Source: Mogibacterium sp.
GTDB taxonomy: Bacteria > Bacillota > Clostridia > Peptostreptococcales > Anaerovoracaceae
Assembly: GCA_017431685.1 (NCBI GenBank)
Contig: JAFRKO010000024.1
Location: 1-59,257, forward strand
Direction: 5' to 3'
DNA: 59,257 nucleotides
This document shows positions 18,370 to 26,452 of this stretch, one piece after another. The notes under the pieces are model-generated. The model was given only the letters and a program-made list of their open reading frames with translations, ran no database searches and was not told the origin of the DNA. The position numbers and the translations under genes were made by a program. Position 1 is the first letter of the stretch, and each line of letters starts with the position of its first letter.

Positions 18370-19107
18370 TTGAGCAGATCATTCAAGGATTTAAGTATTG
18401 AGGATTATATGAAGCGGCTCGGGTCGGGAGCACCGACCCCCGGCGGCGGCGCCGCCGCTGCGCTGACATCAGCGCAGGGAGCCGCCCTTATCATGATGGT
18501 AGCAAACCATACTATAGGGAAAGCTAAATATGCTGAGTTTGAGGAGCTCAACAGGGACGTTCTTGGTGAAGCTGAAGTACTGCTCGGCAGTCTGATGGAC
18601 GGCATAGACAATGACGCGGAAGCCTTCGGCAAGGTGTCTGAGGCATATGCACTTCCGCGTCTGTTTTCAGATATACAGATAGACAGGGTATCAGCTGAGA
18701 TAAAGAGACTCAGATCCGAAGGCCACATTATAGACGATATCGATGAAGATGGAATGACCGTTGAGATCATGGATCAGATAGAAGAAGCTCTCGGGGAAGA
18801 CAGACAGGCTGCCATAGCTTCGGTTTCTGTCCTCGCGGCAGAGGCGCCGCTCATGGTGATGGAAGACTCGCTGGCCGCGCTTCGTCTTGCAGCATCACTG
18901 AAGGGCCGCTCCAATAAGATGCTCGAAAGTGATATCTACGTTGCGGCGCGCTGTCTCGATGCCGGCATAAGATGTGCCAGCTATAGTGTTGAGGCCAATC
19001 TGCCGGCAATCGCGAAGGCCGACCCGGCCCTCGCATCGGAGATGCGCCAGCACGCCGCAGACATCATCTCCGAAACTGCCACTGTGATCAACACCATACG
19101 CGGCTGA
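18370..19107 (+). CDS. cyclodeaminase/cyclohydrolase family protein (FTCD C-terminal type)
   Basis: A 245-residue helical protein of the formiminotransferase-cyclodeaminase C-terminal family. Members either deaminate formimino-THF or act as methenyl-THF cyclohydrolase (FchA) and so supply 10-formyl-THF. The Gly-rich folate-binding motif GSGAPTPGGGAAAALTSAQGA is at residues 17-37. FchA proteins are about 210 residues; this one has an extra acidic helix-rich insert near residues 100-145. Initiation is probably at TTG 18370, with GAGGTAAAGAGA just upstream. Placement behind purN and purH, both users of 10-formyl-THF, favours a cyclohydrolase role, which is inference. Confidence 0.78.
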   Translation: MSRSFKDLSIEDYMKRLGSGAPTPGGGAAAALTSAQGAALIMMVANHTIGKAKYAEFEELNRDVLGEAEVLLGSLMDGIDNDAEAFGKVSEAYALPRLFSDIQIDRVSAEIKRLRSEGHIIDDIDEDGMTVEIMDQIEEALGEDRQAAIASVSVLAAEAPLMVMEDSLAALRLAASLKGRSNKMLESDIYVAARCLDAGIRCASYSVEANLPAIAKADPALASEMRQHAADIISETATVINTIRG

Positions 19108-19149
19108 TATCATAAGCCACCGCATTATACACATTGACCTGGAACAGAA

Positions 19150-20019
19150 ATGGAAAGCGCACGTTGCAAGGCCTTTATTGAATCAGTCGAACGCGGAAGC
19201 TTCAGGGCAGCTTCGGAAGCTCTGGGCTACACACCATCTGCCGTGAGCCAGCTTGTCGCTGCGCTCGAAAAAGATCTGGGGCTCACGCTCCTCATCCGTT
19301 CAAAGAAGGGAGTAACAGTGACATCAGAAGGAGCCAGGCTGGCTCCTATCGTCCGCTCCTATCTCGCCCGCGAGAAGGAGATGTACGAGCTGGCTTCCGA
19401 GATGCAGGGCATATCGATCGGAAATCTGACAATAGCAGCGTACCCGAGTGTGGCCACAACGTGGCTTCCGGAAATCGTCCGGACGTTCCAGCGCGATTTT
19501 CCTGAGGTGCAGTTCGATATAATGGAAGGCATACGGAGCGAGATATTTGCGCATCTTGACGATCACGTGGCCGACATGGGATTCCTGGCCTATGCCGAAC
19601 CGATGGAGTATGAATGGACCCCGCTTGCCGAGGAGGCTGTGATCGCGGTCGTTCCCGAAAATCACAGGCTTGCGGATGCGAAGGCATATCCTATAAGCGA
19701 GTGTGAGAAGGACAATTTCATAATGACATCGTGGGGCAAGGACCAGGAGATCCAAAGCATCTTCCGCAAGTACAACGTCACGCCTAATGTCAAATATACG
19801 ACTTACGATACACCGGCGACTCTCGCTATGGTCAGGATGGGTCTGGGAATAAGCTTCGTAAATGAACTATCAGCCCAGTACTGGAACGAGCATCTTGTGA
19901 AACTCCCGCTCGATCCTCCTCAGAAGGTGGAATTCGGTATAGCATATACTTCCAAAGAGCATATGACAGCAGCAGCAAAGAAGTTCTATGATTACGCGAT
20001 CCGCTGCATAAAAGGCTAG
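19150..20019 (+). CDS. LysR-family transcriptional regulator
   Basis: A 289-residue LTTR. The N-terminal winged helix is clear (FIESVERGSFRAASEALGYT, PSAVSQLVAALEKDLG, LLIRSKKGVTVTSEGARL). The effector domain of about 200 residues follows, opening with GNLTIAAYPSVATTWLPEIV. The ribosome binding site is weak (GGAACAG). It follows the cyclodeaminase gene by 42 bases in the same direction, unlike the common divergent LTTR arrangement, so its target is not evident. A terminator lies downstream. Confidence 0.9.
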   Translation: MESARCKAFIESVERGSFRAASEALGYTPSAVSQLVAALEKDLGLTLLIRSKKGVTVTSEGARLAPIVRSYLAREKEMYELASEMQGISIGNLTIAAYPSVATTWLPEIVRTFQRDFPEVQFDIMEGIRSEIFAHLDDHVADMGFLAYAEPMEYEWTPLAEEAVIAVVPENHRLADAKAYPISECEKDNFIMTSWGKDQEIQSIFRKYNVTPNVKYTTYDTPATLAMVRMGLGISFVNELSAQYWNEHLVKLPLDPPQKVEFGIAYTSKEHMTAAAKKFYDYAIRCIKG

Positions 20020-20053
20020 TGATCCTGCCATCAGCATCCCGCTTAACGAAAAT

Positions 20054-20108
20054 ATAACAGACGCCGGATGTCCCCCGCCTCAACGAAGCAGGCAGCGGGT
20101 TCCATTTT
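20054..20108 (+). repeat. 55-nt intergenic hairpin element, copy 2
   Basis: Second copy of the element at 5843-5899, with the same ordered blocks (ATAACAGAC, GGATGTCCCCC, CGAAG, AGGCAGCGGG, TTCCATTTT). It lies shortly after the lysR stop and inside a larger inverted repeat (20058-20174). Confidence 0.6.
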
Positions 20109-20174
20109 CGACCGTCGATGGCGGGTAAGCAATCCCCGACCGACGCTCTCAGGAGCTGAAGCTTCCGGCGTCTG
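20058..20174 (+). repeat. inverted repeat after lysR
   Basis: CAGACGCCGG (20058-20067) is exactly complementary to 20165-20174. The enclosed 97 bases include the 55-nt element and further GC-rich dyads. Confidence 0.55.
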
Positions 20175-20251
20175 CTGTCGGCGTCGCTCGCTCCTGGTTG
20201 AACGAGAATAAAACGAGAAAACTAAAGAGAATAAAAGAATAAAAAGAAAAT

Positions 20252-20285
20252 CCGGAGGCTTTCACCTCCGGGTCTTCTTTTTATG
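20252..20285 (+). terminator. bidirectional rho-independent terminator
   Basis: CCGGAGG (20252-20258) and CCTCCGG (20265-20271) form a stem with a 6-nt loop. On the plus strand GTCTTCTTTTTAT follows; on the minus strand ATTTTCTTTTTATTC follows. It can end both the lysR transcript and the small minus-strand gene at 20317-20403. Confidence 0.85.
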
Positions 20286-20316
20286 ATCGTATTATGGATT
20301 ACATTCTTCCGACTGT

Positions 20317-20403
20317 CTATTTATCAATTACGTTTTCAGCTGTCCACTCAGCTCCTACGTACATAGCCATTGCTACTGCTAAAATGATTCCCTCTACTAA
20401 CAT
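20317..20403 (-). CDS. 28-residue small protein, unknown
   Basis: A minus-strand ATG at 20403 opens a 28-codon frame ending at TAG. It is preceded by AAAGGAGGT with six bases of spacing, the best ribosome binding site in this part of the window. The peptide begins MLVEGIILAVAMAMYVGAEW and ends in a charged TAENVIDK. The first half is hydrophobic and could insert in or lie on the membrane. A 17-bp spaced promoter (20502-20530) and a strong terminator (20252-20271) frame it, with a leader of about 92 bases that contains two small hairpins. I do not recognise the family. The full set of expression signals makes it more credible than its length suggests. Confidence 0.65.
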   Translation of the reverse strand: MLVEGIILAVAMAMYVGAEWTAENVIDK

Positions 20404-20501
20404 GGCGCTACCTCCTTTATATCCATACGCCCATCGGCCTTGTTCCTGAAGATCGGAGTCTTCGAATCGCCGTCCGGCGTTTCTCTTCTCTTCTTATCTG
20501 T

Positions 20502-20530
20502 ATTATAGATACTCTTTTGATTAAAGTAAA
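20502..20530 (-). promoter_or_regulatory. sigma-A type promoter of the small-protein gene
   Basis: On the minus strand TTTACT (20525-20530) and TATAAT (20502-20507) are 17 bases apart. The predicted start is near 20495, giving a leader of about 92 bases. Confidence 0.65.
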
Positions 20531-21188
20531 ACTATAGATTTTAATCAATATGACCAGTAATACTTAATACAAATCCCTTTAGAAACAATATTTAAAATAA
20601 TCGAAGTACCATATCGAAACCGATGGAATCGCTTGGAGCTATTCTCTTTGACTGTGTTTTTATGCATAGAGGGTTATTGGTGCTTCACCTCTTGTTTTAT
20701 GGGAGTAAGGACCAATAAATTGGTTCATATTTTAAAAATTGAGGGGAAAAGACACCAACTTATAAAAATCGGGCTCACTGGCGAAATGAGTGAAATACAC
20801 ATTTGGATACATCGCAAAAGCTCAAAAGAATGTTTGAAGCTGTTAATCTCAATTAAGGAATAAAACAATCGGATCCTGGCAAAATAATAGAGCATAAGAA
20901 TAGAGTGCAGTGAATAAATAAAAACGCTGAAGAGCGAGCCCGTCAAACGGAGCAGGATAGTTGGTGCTTATAAAGCGATATCGGGCAAGAAGCACCAATA
21001 TTTTGGTCCTTCTACTGCGAATCAATATATTCATGCAACAACGCGTACCAGCACGGAGTCTGAGAACAGATTGTCATTTAAGAGGTTGAATTGTCGTGAC
21101 AGAAAAGAAATGGTAGATAAAACAATCCAATAATTGTACAATCAAGTCGATGAGATATCTTTACTTAGATAAAACAAGGAGGATAGTT
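20531..21188. other. AT-rich gene-free island with GCACCAA/TTGGTGC motifs
   Basis: About 660 bases with no gene I can support. Short frames exist, but they lack ribosome binding sites and have odd compositions. The stretch carries recurring half-sites: TTGGTGC at 20677 and 20961, the palindrome ACCAATAAATTGGT at 20711-20724, CACCAA at 20753 and GCACCAA at 20992. The same words, including the identical 14-base palindrome, recur in the island at 50917-51567. The end of this stretch carries the rubredoxin leader. Confidence 0.55.
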
Positions 21189-21347
21189 ATGGATAAGTAT
21201 GTATGCGCTATTTGCGGTTATGTTTATGATCCTGAAGTTGGTGATCCGGATAACGGAGTTGAGCCGGGCACAGCATGGGAAGATGTTCCTGAAGATTGGG
21301 TTTGCCCTCTGTGCGGAGTAGGCAAGGACAACTTCGAAGCTGAATAA
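21189..21347 (+). CDS. rubredoxin
   Basis: A 52-residue rubredoxin with the two iron-binding knuckles CAICG (C6, C9) and CPLCG (C39, C42) and the usual [18 protein letters not shown] and W-DVPEDW segments. It is a one-electron carrier for oxygen and peroxide detoxification or other redox enzymes in anaerobes. AAGGAGGATAGTT precedes ATG 21189; longer in-frame starts upstream are not convincing. Its own terminator follows at once, so it is monocistronic. Confidence 0.97.
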   Translation: MDKYVCAICGYVYDPEVGDPDNGVEPGTAWEDVPEDWVCPLCGVGKDNFEAE

Positions 21348-21369
21348 ATCCTGTATTATTATGAATTGA

Positions 21370-21398
21370 ACAGAGTGCCTGCAGGGCACTCTGTTTTT
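21370..21398 (+). terminator. terminator after rubredoxin
   Basis: ACAGAGTGCC (21370-21379) pairs with GGCACTCTGT (21385-21394) around a 5-nt loop and is followed by a T-run. Confidence 0.92.
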
Positions 21399-21409
21399 CT
21401 GAGAAAGTG

Positions 21410-21424
21410 TAACAAATATTGTTA
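21410..21424 (+). promoter_or_regulatory. palindrome upstream of nfnAB
   Basis: TAACAA-ATA-TTGTTA is a perfect 15-base dyad about 60 bases before the nfnA start. The half-site is like that of Rex, but in the opposite arrangement, so the binding protein is not assigned. Confidence 0.35.
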
Positions 21425-21485
21425 ATAATGGTTACAGCGTGATAAGATTAAAAGCAGTCAATATCTGAAAAAGAGGAGATAGCAG

Positions 21486-22343
21486 ATGTATAAAGTAGTA
21501 AGAAGAAAGGCACTGAGACCAACAGTAACACAGCTGGAGATCGAGGCGCCGCTGGTAGCGCGCAAGGCGAAACCGGGCCAGTTCATCATCCTGAGAGTAG
21601 ATGAAGAAGGCGAGCGAATCCCGCTGACAGTAGCGGGAGTGAACCCGGAAGAGGGAACAGTAAAGATCATCTTCCAGGTAGTAGGAGCAACGACAGAGGC
21701 ACTGAACCACGTAGCTGAAGGCGGATATCTTCAGGACTTCGTAGGCCCTCTGGGCAATCCGACAGAGACCGAAGGCATAAAGAAGGTGTGCATCGTAGGC
21801 GGCGGCGTAGGCTGCGCTATCGCGATGCCTGTAGCGCAGGAGTTCCACCGTATCGGAGCAGAGGTAACGAGCATCATCGGCTTCAGGAGCGAAGACCTCG
21901 TTATCCTTGAGGAGGAGTTCAACGAGTGCTCAGACACTCTGTATGTGATGACAGATGACGGCAGCTACGGCAGACACGGCAACGTAACAGTACCGCTTGA
22001 TGAGATGCTGGCGGCAGGGGAGAAGTTCGACATGATCATCACGATCGGCCCGCTGATCATGATGAAGTTCGTTACACTGACAGCGAAGAAGTACGACGCA
22101 CCGATCACAGTATCGATGAGCCCAATAATGATCGACGGAACAGGCATGTGCGGCGGCTGCAGACTGACGCTGAACACAGAGGAAGGCCCGGTCATGAAGT
22201 TCGCATGCGTGGACGGCCCTGACTTCAACGGATATGAGGTGGACTTCGACGAGGCTATCTCGAGAGGCCGCATGTACTTCGACTATGAGAGACATGCACA
22301 CGAAGCGACATGCAATCTGTTCAAGATGGCAGAGAACGCGTAG
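21486..22343 (+). CDS. nfnA: NADH-dependent ferredoxin:NADP oxidoreductase, small subunit (NfnA-like)
   Basis: A 285-residue flavoprotein of the ferredoxin-NADP reductase / dihydroorotate dehydrogenase electron-transfer family. It has an FAD-binding barrel, the nucleotide-binding segment KVCIVGGGVGCAIAMPVA and a C-terminal [2Fe-2S] motif beginning MCGGCR with a further Cys (KFACVDGP). With the large subunit 18 bases downstream it forms the Nfn complex, which couples NADH and reduced ferredoxin to NADP reduction by flavin-based bifurcation. An AGAGGAGAT site precedes ATG. A simple sulfide dehydrogenase reading of the same pair is possible; the NfnAB layout is preferred. Confidence 0.88.
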   Translation: MYKVVRRKALRPTVTQLEIEAPLVARKAKPGQFIILRVDEEGERIPLTVAGVNPEEGTVKIIFQVVGATTEALNHVAEGGYLQDFVGPLGNPTETEGIKKVCIVGGGVGCAIAMPVAQEFHRIGAEVTSIIGFRSEDLVILEEEFNECSDTLYVMTDDGSYGRHGNVTVPLDEMLAAGEKFDMIITIGPLIMMKFVTLTAKKYDAPITVSMSPIMIDGTGMCGGCRLTLNTEEGPVMKFACVDGPDFNGYEVDFDEAISRGRMYFDYERHAHEATCNLFKMAENA

Positions 22344-22361
22344 AGGAAAGGGGGAAAAGAA

Positions 22362-23774
22362 ATGGCACTTGATCCAAAGAAACATGAAATGCCGGCACAG
22401 GACCCTCAGGTCCGCGCGCATAATTTCAGCGAGGTAGCGCTGGGCTACACAGAAGAGATAGCACTTGCAGAGGCGGCAAGATGCCTTAACTGCAAGAACA
22501 AGCCATGCGTGGCAGGCTGCCCGGTAAACGTAAACATCCCTGACTTCATCATGAAGGCGAAGGAAGGCGACTGGGAAGGCGCATACCAGATCATCAATGC
22601 GACATCGACGCTTCCTGCAGTATGCGGAAGAGTATGCCCTCAGGAGACACAGTGCGAAGCTAAGTGCACGATGGGCATCAAGTTCGAGCCAGTAGGCATC
22701 GGACGTCTTGAGAGATTCGTAGCAGACTGGCACAATGAGCACGCAACAGAGAAGGCTGCAGCACCTGAGAGCAACGGCCACAAGGTAGCAGTAGTAGGCT
22801 CGGGCCCTGCAGGACTCACATGCGCAGGCGACCTTGCAAAGAAGGGCTACAAGGTATCGGTATTCGAGGCACTGCATACAGCAGGCGGAGTACTGGTATA
22901 CGGAATCCCTGAATTCAGACTTCCGAAGGCCATCGTGGCAAGAGAAGTCGAGGGCCTGAAGGACCTCGACGTAGACATCGAGACGAACGTCATCATCGGA
23001 AAGACTCTTACAGTAGACGAGCTCTTCGACGAGATGGGATTCGAGGCAGTATTCATCGGCTCCGGAGCAGGCCTTCCGATGTTCATGAACATCCCTGGCG
23101 AATCTCTGAAGGGCGTATTCTCGGCTAACGAATACCTGACAAGATCGAACCTGATGAAGGCATATCTGGACGATCCTAAGACACCTATCATGAAGGGCGG
23201 CAAGGTAGCAGTAGTCGGCGGCGGAAACGTAGCTATGGACGCTGCACGTACAGCACTGAGACTCGGAGCGGAGCACGTATACATCGTATACAGAAGATCG
23301 ATGGAAGAGCTTCCTGCAAGAAAAGAGGAAGTCGAGCACGCGATCGAGGAAGGCATCGACTTCAGACTGCTGAACAACCCTGTAGAGATCCTCGGATACA
23401 ACAATCCTGATGATCCGAGAGATCCTAAGAACGGCTTCGTAAGAGGCATCAAATGTATCAAGATGGAGCTCGGAGAGCCTGACGCGAGCGGCAGAAGGAG
23501 ACCTATCCCTGTAGAGGGAAGCGAGTTCGAGCTCGATGTGGATGCGGTCATCATGGCACTCGGCACAAGACCTAACCCGCTGATCAAGAACACGACAAAG
23601 GGTCTCGAGGTCAACCGCAAGGGCGGCTTCGTAGTAAACGAAGACGGACTGACCAGCCGTGAGGCAGTATATGCAGGCGGAGACGCAGTTACAGGAGCAG
23701 CTACGGTTATCTCGGCTATGGGCGCAGGCAAACTTGCTGCAGCTTCAATAGACAAATACCTGTCAAATAAATAG
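22362..23774 (+). CDS. nfnB: NADH-dependent ferredoxin:NADP oxidoreductase, large subunit (NfnB-like, GltD family)
   Basis: A 470-residue protein of the glutamate synthase small-subunit family. Two N-terminal [4Fe-4S] cysteine sets (CLNCKNKPCVAGC and CGRVCPQETQCEAKC) are followed by an FAD motif (VAVVGSGPAGLTCAGDLA) and an NADPH motif (VAVVGGGNVAMDAART, then YRRS). It is the bifurcating FAD and NADPH subunit partnering NfnA. No GltA-type glutamate synthase large subunit is nearby, which supports Nfn over glutamate synthase. A GGAAAGGGGG site precedes the ATG. Confidence 0.88.
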   Translation: MALDPKKHEMPAQDPQVRAHNFSEVALGYTEEIALAEAARCLNCKNKPCVAGCPVNVNIPDFIMKAKEGDWEGAYQIINATSTLPAVCGRVCPQETQCEAKCTMGIKFEPVGIGRLERFVADWHNEHATEKAAAPESNGHKVAVVGSGPAGLTCAGDLAKKGYKVSVFEALHTAGGVLVYGIPEFRLPKAIVAREVEGLKDLDVDIETNVIIGKTLTVDELFDEMGFEAVFIGSGAGLPMFMNIPGESLKGVFSANEYLTRSNLMKAYLDDPKTPIMKGGKVAVVGGGNVAMDAARTALRLGAEHVYIVYRRSMEELPARKEEVEHAIEEGIDFRLLNNPVEILGYNNPDDPRDPKNGFVRGIKCIKMELGEPDASGRRRPIPVEGSEFELDVDAVIMALGTRPNPLIKNTTKGLEVNRKGGFVVNEDGLTSREAVYAGGDAVTGAATVISAMGAGKLAAASIDKYLSNK

Positions 23775-23775
23775 A

Positions 23776-23815
23776 TGCACTATAAAAGGACGGCGCTGCC
23801 GTCCTTTTTAGTGCA
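23776..23815 (+). terminator. bidirectional terminator between nfnB and coaBC
   Basis: AAAGGACGGC (23785-23794) and GCCGTCCTTT (23798-23807) pair around a 3-base loop. TGCACTA/TAGTGCA extends the hairpin to 23776-23815. A T-run ends the plus-strand stem and its complement serves the convergent gene. Confidence 0.92.
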
Positions 23816-23820
23816 CATTT

Positions 23821-25014
23821 TTACCTGCGGGCCATTATCTCATCAAGTATCGCATCAGCGGCTTCGAGCTTGCTCATCAGAGGAAGCTGCTTCATGCCTG
23901 TCTCCGTGAGGAGCGTTATAACATTGGTATCGCCAGCGAAGCCTGCGCCTTTTGTCTTAAGGCTGTTGGCGCATATCATGTTGACTTTCTTCTTGACCAG
24001 CTTCGCTGCCGCGTTTTCAAGAAGGTTCTGTGTCTCCATTGCGAATCCGCACAGGAACTGGCCTTCACTGCGATGTTCGCCGAGATAGCCGAGGATGTCC
24101 TGCGTCGGCTCGAGCTCTATGCTTCGGCCGGAAGCGGCGTCGCTCTTCTTGATCTTTTCAGTCGCAACTTCTGCAGGTCTGTAGTCCGCAACAGCCGCTG
24201 CCTTGATGATTATATCCATTTCAGGAGCGCGCGATGTCACTGCGTCGAACATATCCTGCGCGCTCAGCACATCGACTGTTTCGACGAAGCGTTCCTTAGG
24301 CAGGGCAGTCCTGCCGGAAACGAGAGTAACTTCAGCACCGCGCCTTGCGGCCATTTTTGCGATCGCGTAACCCATCTTGCCGCTGGAATGATTGGTTATA
24401 TAGCGTACCGGGTCGATAGCCTCCTGGGTAGGGCCGGCAGTCACCAGCACCTTCAGGCCTGCCATATCCTTCTCTTTTTCGACCCACTGCTCAACATAGT
24501 CGATCAGCACGTCAGGCTCCGGCATCTTACCCTTGCCTTCAACTCCGCATGCCAGCATTCCCTCTGCCGGCTCTATGATCGTATAGCCTCTTTCCCGAAG
24601 TGTCTCGAGATTGGCCTGGGTAGCAGGATTCTCGAACATAGCCGTGTTCATGGCCGGCGAAATAAGTACCGGACAGGTGCATGCGAGCATCGTTGTGGTA
24701 AGCATGTTGTCAGCAATGCCGTGCGCGAGCTTTGCGATAGTATTGCCTGTCGCAGGAGCTATGAGCACCAGGTCTGCCGACTGCCCGAGCGTGATGTGCT
24801 CGGTAGGCGTCTCGTTGGCAGGATCGAAAACGTCCGTTACCACCTTATTGCCGCTCATGGTCTCAAATGTAAGCGGTGTGACGAACTTCGCAGCGCCGTC
24901 TGTCATGATGACGTGGACATCGTAGCCCTTTTTCTTGAGCCCGCTTGCGATGTATACAGACTTGTATGCGGATATGCCGCCTGAGATCCCGAGAATTATT
25001 TTCTTTTTTTTCAT
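23821..25014 (-). CDS. coaBC: bifunctional phosphopantothenoylcysteine decarboxylase / phosphopantothenate-cysteine ligase
   Basis: A 397-residue CoaBC (Dfp) protein of coenzyme A synthesis. The N-terminal flavin decarboxylase begins KKIILGISGGISAYKS and contains PAMNTAMF and the catalytic cysteine in ACGVEGKGKMPEP. The C-terminal ligase begins VLVTAGPTQEAIDPVRYITN. The frame is open further upstream, but the family start is the ATG at 25014 (MKKKKIILG), with AAAGG about a dozen bases ahead. It converges on nfnB and diverges from pta. Length is normal. Confidence 0.93.
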   Translation of the reverse strand: MKKKKIILGISGGISAYKSVYIASGLKKKGYDVHVIMTDGAAKFVTPLTFETMSGNKVVTDVFDPANETPTEHITLGQSADLVLIAPATGNTIAKLAHGIADNMLTTTMLACTCPVLISPAMNTAMFENPATQANLETLRERGYTIIEPAEGMLACGVEGKGKMPEPDVLIDYVEQWVEKEKDMAGLKVLVTAGPTQEAIDPVRYITNHSSGKMGYAIAKMAARRGAEVTLVSGRTALPKERFVETVDVLSAQDMFDAVTSRAPEMDIIIKAAAVADYRPAEVATEKIKKSDAASGRSIELEPTQDILGYLGEHRSEGQFLCGFAMETQNLLENAAAKLVKKKVNMICANSLKTKGAGFAGDTNVITLLTETGMKQLPLMSKLEAADAILDEIMARR

Positions 25015-25071
25015 TGTATGTACCGGCCTTTCTTTCAACGGGTCCGATTTGCACAAAAAGTATACTTCACA

Positions 25072-25102
25072 TTGCCACGAATTGGCAAGGATATGGTACA
25101 AT
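25072..25102 (+). promoter_or_regulatory. pta promoter with overlapping dyad
   Basis: An extended -10 (TATGGTACAAT, with TACAAT at 25097-25102) lies just downstream of a perfect dyad, TTGCCA-CGAAT-TGGCAA (25072-25088), in the divergent coaBC-pta gap. The dyad covers the -35 area, as an operator would. The leader holds a GGGAC/GTCCC hairpin (25115-25145). Confidence 0.45.
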
Positions 25103-25193
25103 TGCAGGTGTAAAGGGACAGACGGCAAAAGTGCTGCCGCGTCCCCGCAATGATTTCCTATTGCTCAAAAGTGATAAAATATGGAGACAAAAC

Positions 25194-26204
25194 ATGTTTG
25201 ACAAACTGATTGAAAAAGTTAAAGCAGAGCCTAAGAAAATCGTTTTCACAGAAGGTTCTGATGCCCGCATCCAGGAGGCAGCAGCAAGACTTCTTGCTGA
25301 GGATCTCATGGGAGTTGTGCTTGTAGGTAACGAAGATGAAATCAAGGCCGCTGCTGCTGAGAAGGGATTCGACATCAGCAAGGCTGAGATCATCGATCCT
25401 GAGAAGTACGAAGGAATGGCTGAGATGGTCGAAACCATGGTAGCTCTCAGAAAGGGCAAAATGTCTGAAGAGGAATGCGCTGCCGCTCTTAAGAAGGGCA
25501 ACTACTTCGGCACAATGCTCGTAAAGATGGGCAAGGCTGACTGCCTGCTCGGCGGAGCTACATACTCCACAGCTGATACCATCCGTCCTGCTCTCCAGCT
25601 CGTTAAGACAAAACCGGGCGCACACCTCGTAAGCTCCTGCTTCATTCTCACAAGAGAGGGCGGAGATGAAAACCTCAGAACGATCGCTATGGGCGACTGC
25701 GCTGTAAACCTCTCGTACGAGGACAGCAAGGACAAAGAGGGCAATGTTACATTCACAGGCGCTCAGAAGCTTGCTGAGGTAGCAGTAGAGATCGAAAAGT
25801 GCGCAAGGACTTTCGGCATCGATCCTAAGGTTGCAATGCTCAGCTTCTCCACAAAGGGATCCGGCAAGGGCAACACTGTTGCACTTTCGGCAGAGGCTAC
25901 AAAGATCGCTAAGGAGCTCAATCCTGACATGGCCATCGACGGTGAGATGCAGTTCGACGCTGCTGTATCGCCTACAGTAGGCCAGCTGAAGTTCCCTGGA
26001 TCGCCGGTTGCAGGTTATGCTAACACATTCGTATTCCCTATCATCGAGGCGGGCAACATCGGCTACAAGATCGCTCAGAGACTTGGCGGCTATGCTGCTT
26101 ACGGACCTATCCTGCTCGGACTCAATGCGCCTATCAACGACCTCTCCAGAGGCTGCGACGCAGAAGAAGTGTACAAGATGTCCATCATCACAGCAGCACT
26201 GTAA
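25194..26204 (+). CDS. pta: phosphate acetyltransferase
   Basis: A 336-residue short-form Pta, which interconverts acetyl-CoA and acetyl phosphate for acetate and ATP formation in fermentation. Family marks are KIVFTEGSDARIQEAAARL, GGATYSTADTIRPALQL, LSFSTKGSG, DGEMQFDAA and FVFPIIEAGNIGYKIAQRL. The ATG at 25194 has GGAG seven bases upstream; longer in-frame starts cross the divergent gene's leader and are rejected. No ackA follows, so acetate kinase must lie elsewhere. Confidence 0.95.
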   Translation: MFDKLIEKVKAEPKKIVFTEGSDARIQEAAARLLAEDLMGVVLVGNEDEIKAAAAEKGFDISKAEIIDPEKYEGMAEMVETMVALRKGKMSEEECAAALKKGNYFGTMLVKMGKADCLLGGATYSTADTIRPALQLVKTKPGAHLVSSCFILTREGGDENLRTIAMGDCAVNLSYEDSKDKEGNVTFTGAQKLAEVAVEIEKCARTFGIDPKVAMLSFSTKGSGKGNTVALSAEATKIAKELNPDMAIDGEMQFDAAVSPTVGQLKFPGSPVAGYANTFVFPIIEAGNIGYKIAQRLGGYAAYGPILLGLNAPINDLSRGCDAEEVYKMSIITAAL

Positions 26205-26323
26205 CTGCTCGTCTTTTCGTCCATGACATTGACTGCTGTACGGCTTCGGTGCTCACGTACGCTTTATTACGCTCCGCCCCTTAACCGCTTGCATCCTCGT
26301 CATGAACGAAAATACATTACAGT
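26199..26323 (+). repeat. nested inverted repeat after pta
   Basis: ACTGTAA (26199-26205, including the pta stop) pairs with 26317-26323, and TTTTCGTCCATGAC (26214-26227) pairs with 26299-26312 with one G-U type mismatch. The inner part carries CTCACGTAC and ACGCTCCG, which recur in the uvrB-uvrA gap (44516-44615). Confidence 0.6.
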
Positions 26324-26399
26324 TAAAATCAAGCTCAATTTTTAAAGAGTGAACGACAGCAAGGTCTATGTCGTTGATTTAGTAGCAGAAAACATAAAC

Positions 26400-26434
26400 C
26401 GGGAACTGCAGAAATGGCAGTTCCCGATTTTCTT
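26400..26434 (+). terminator. rho-independent terminator downstream of pta
   Basis: CGGGAACTGC (26400-26409) and GCAGTTCCCG (26417-26426) form a perfect 10-bp stem with a 7-nt loop, followed by ATTTTCTTT. Confidence 0.9.
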
Positions 26435-26452
26435 TGTGAAATGAGGGGTGAA

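Noticed and set aside
20633..20863. 76-codon plus-strand frame in the AT-rich island
   Set aside because: TTG start without RBS, no recognisable motif, overlaps another frame on the other strand.
21410..21424. Rex operator before nfnAB
   Set aside because: Half-sites are in the inverted order relative to the Rex consensus; kept only as an unassigned palindrome.
22362..23774. Glutamate synthase small subunit (GltD)
   Set aside because: No large subunit is nearby and the gene is coupled to an NfnA-type flavoprotein, so NfnB is the better call.
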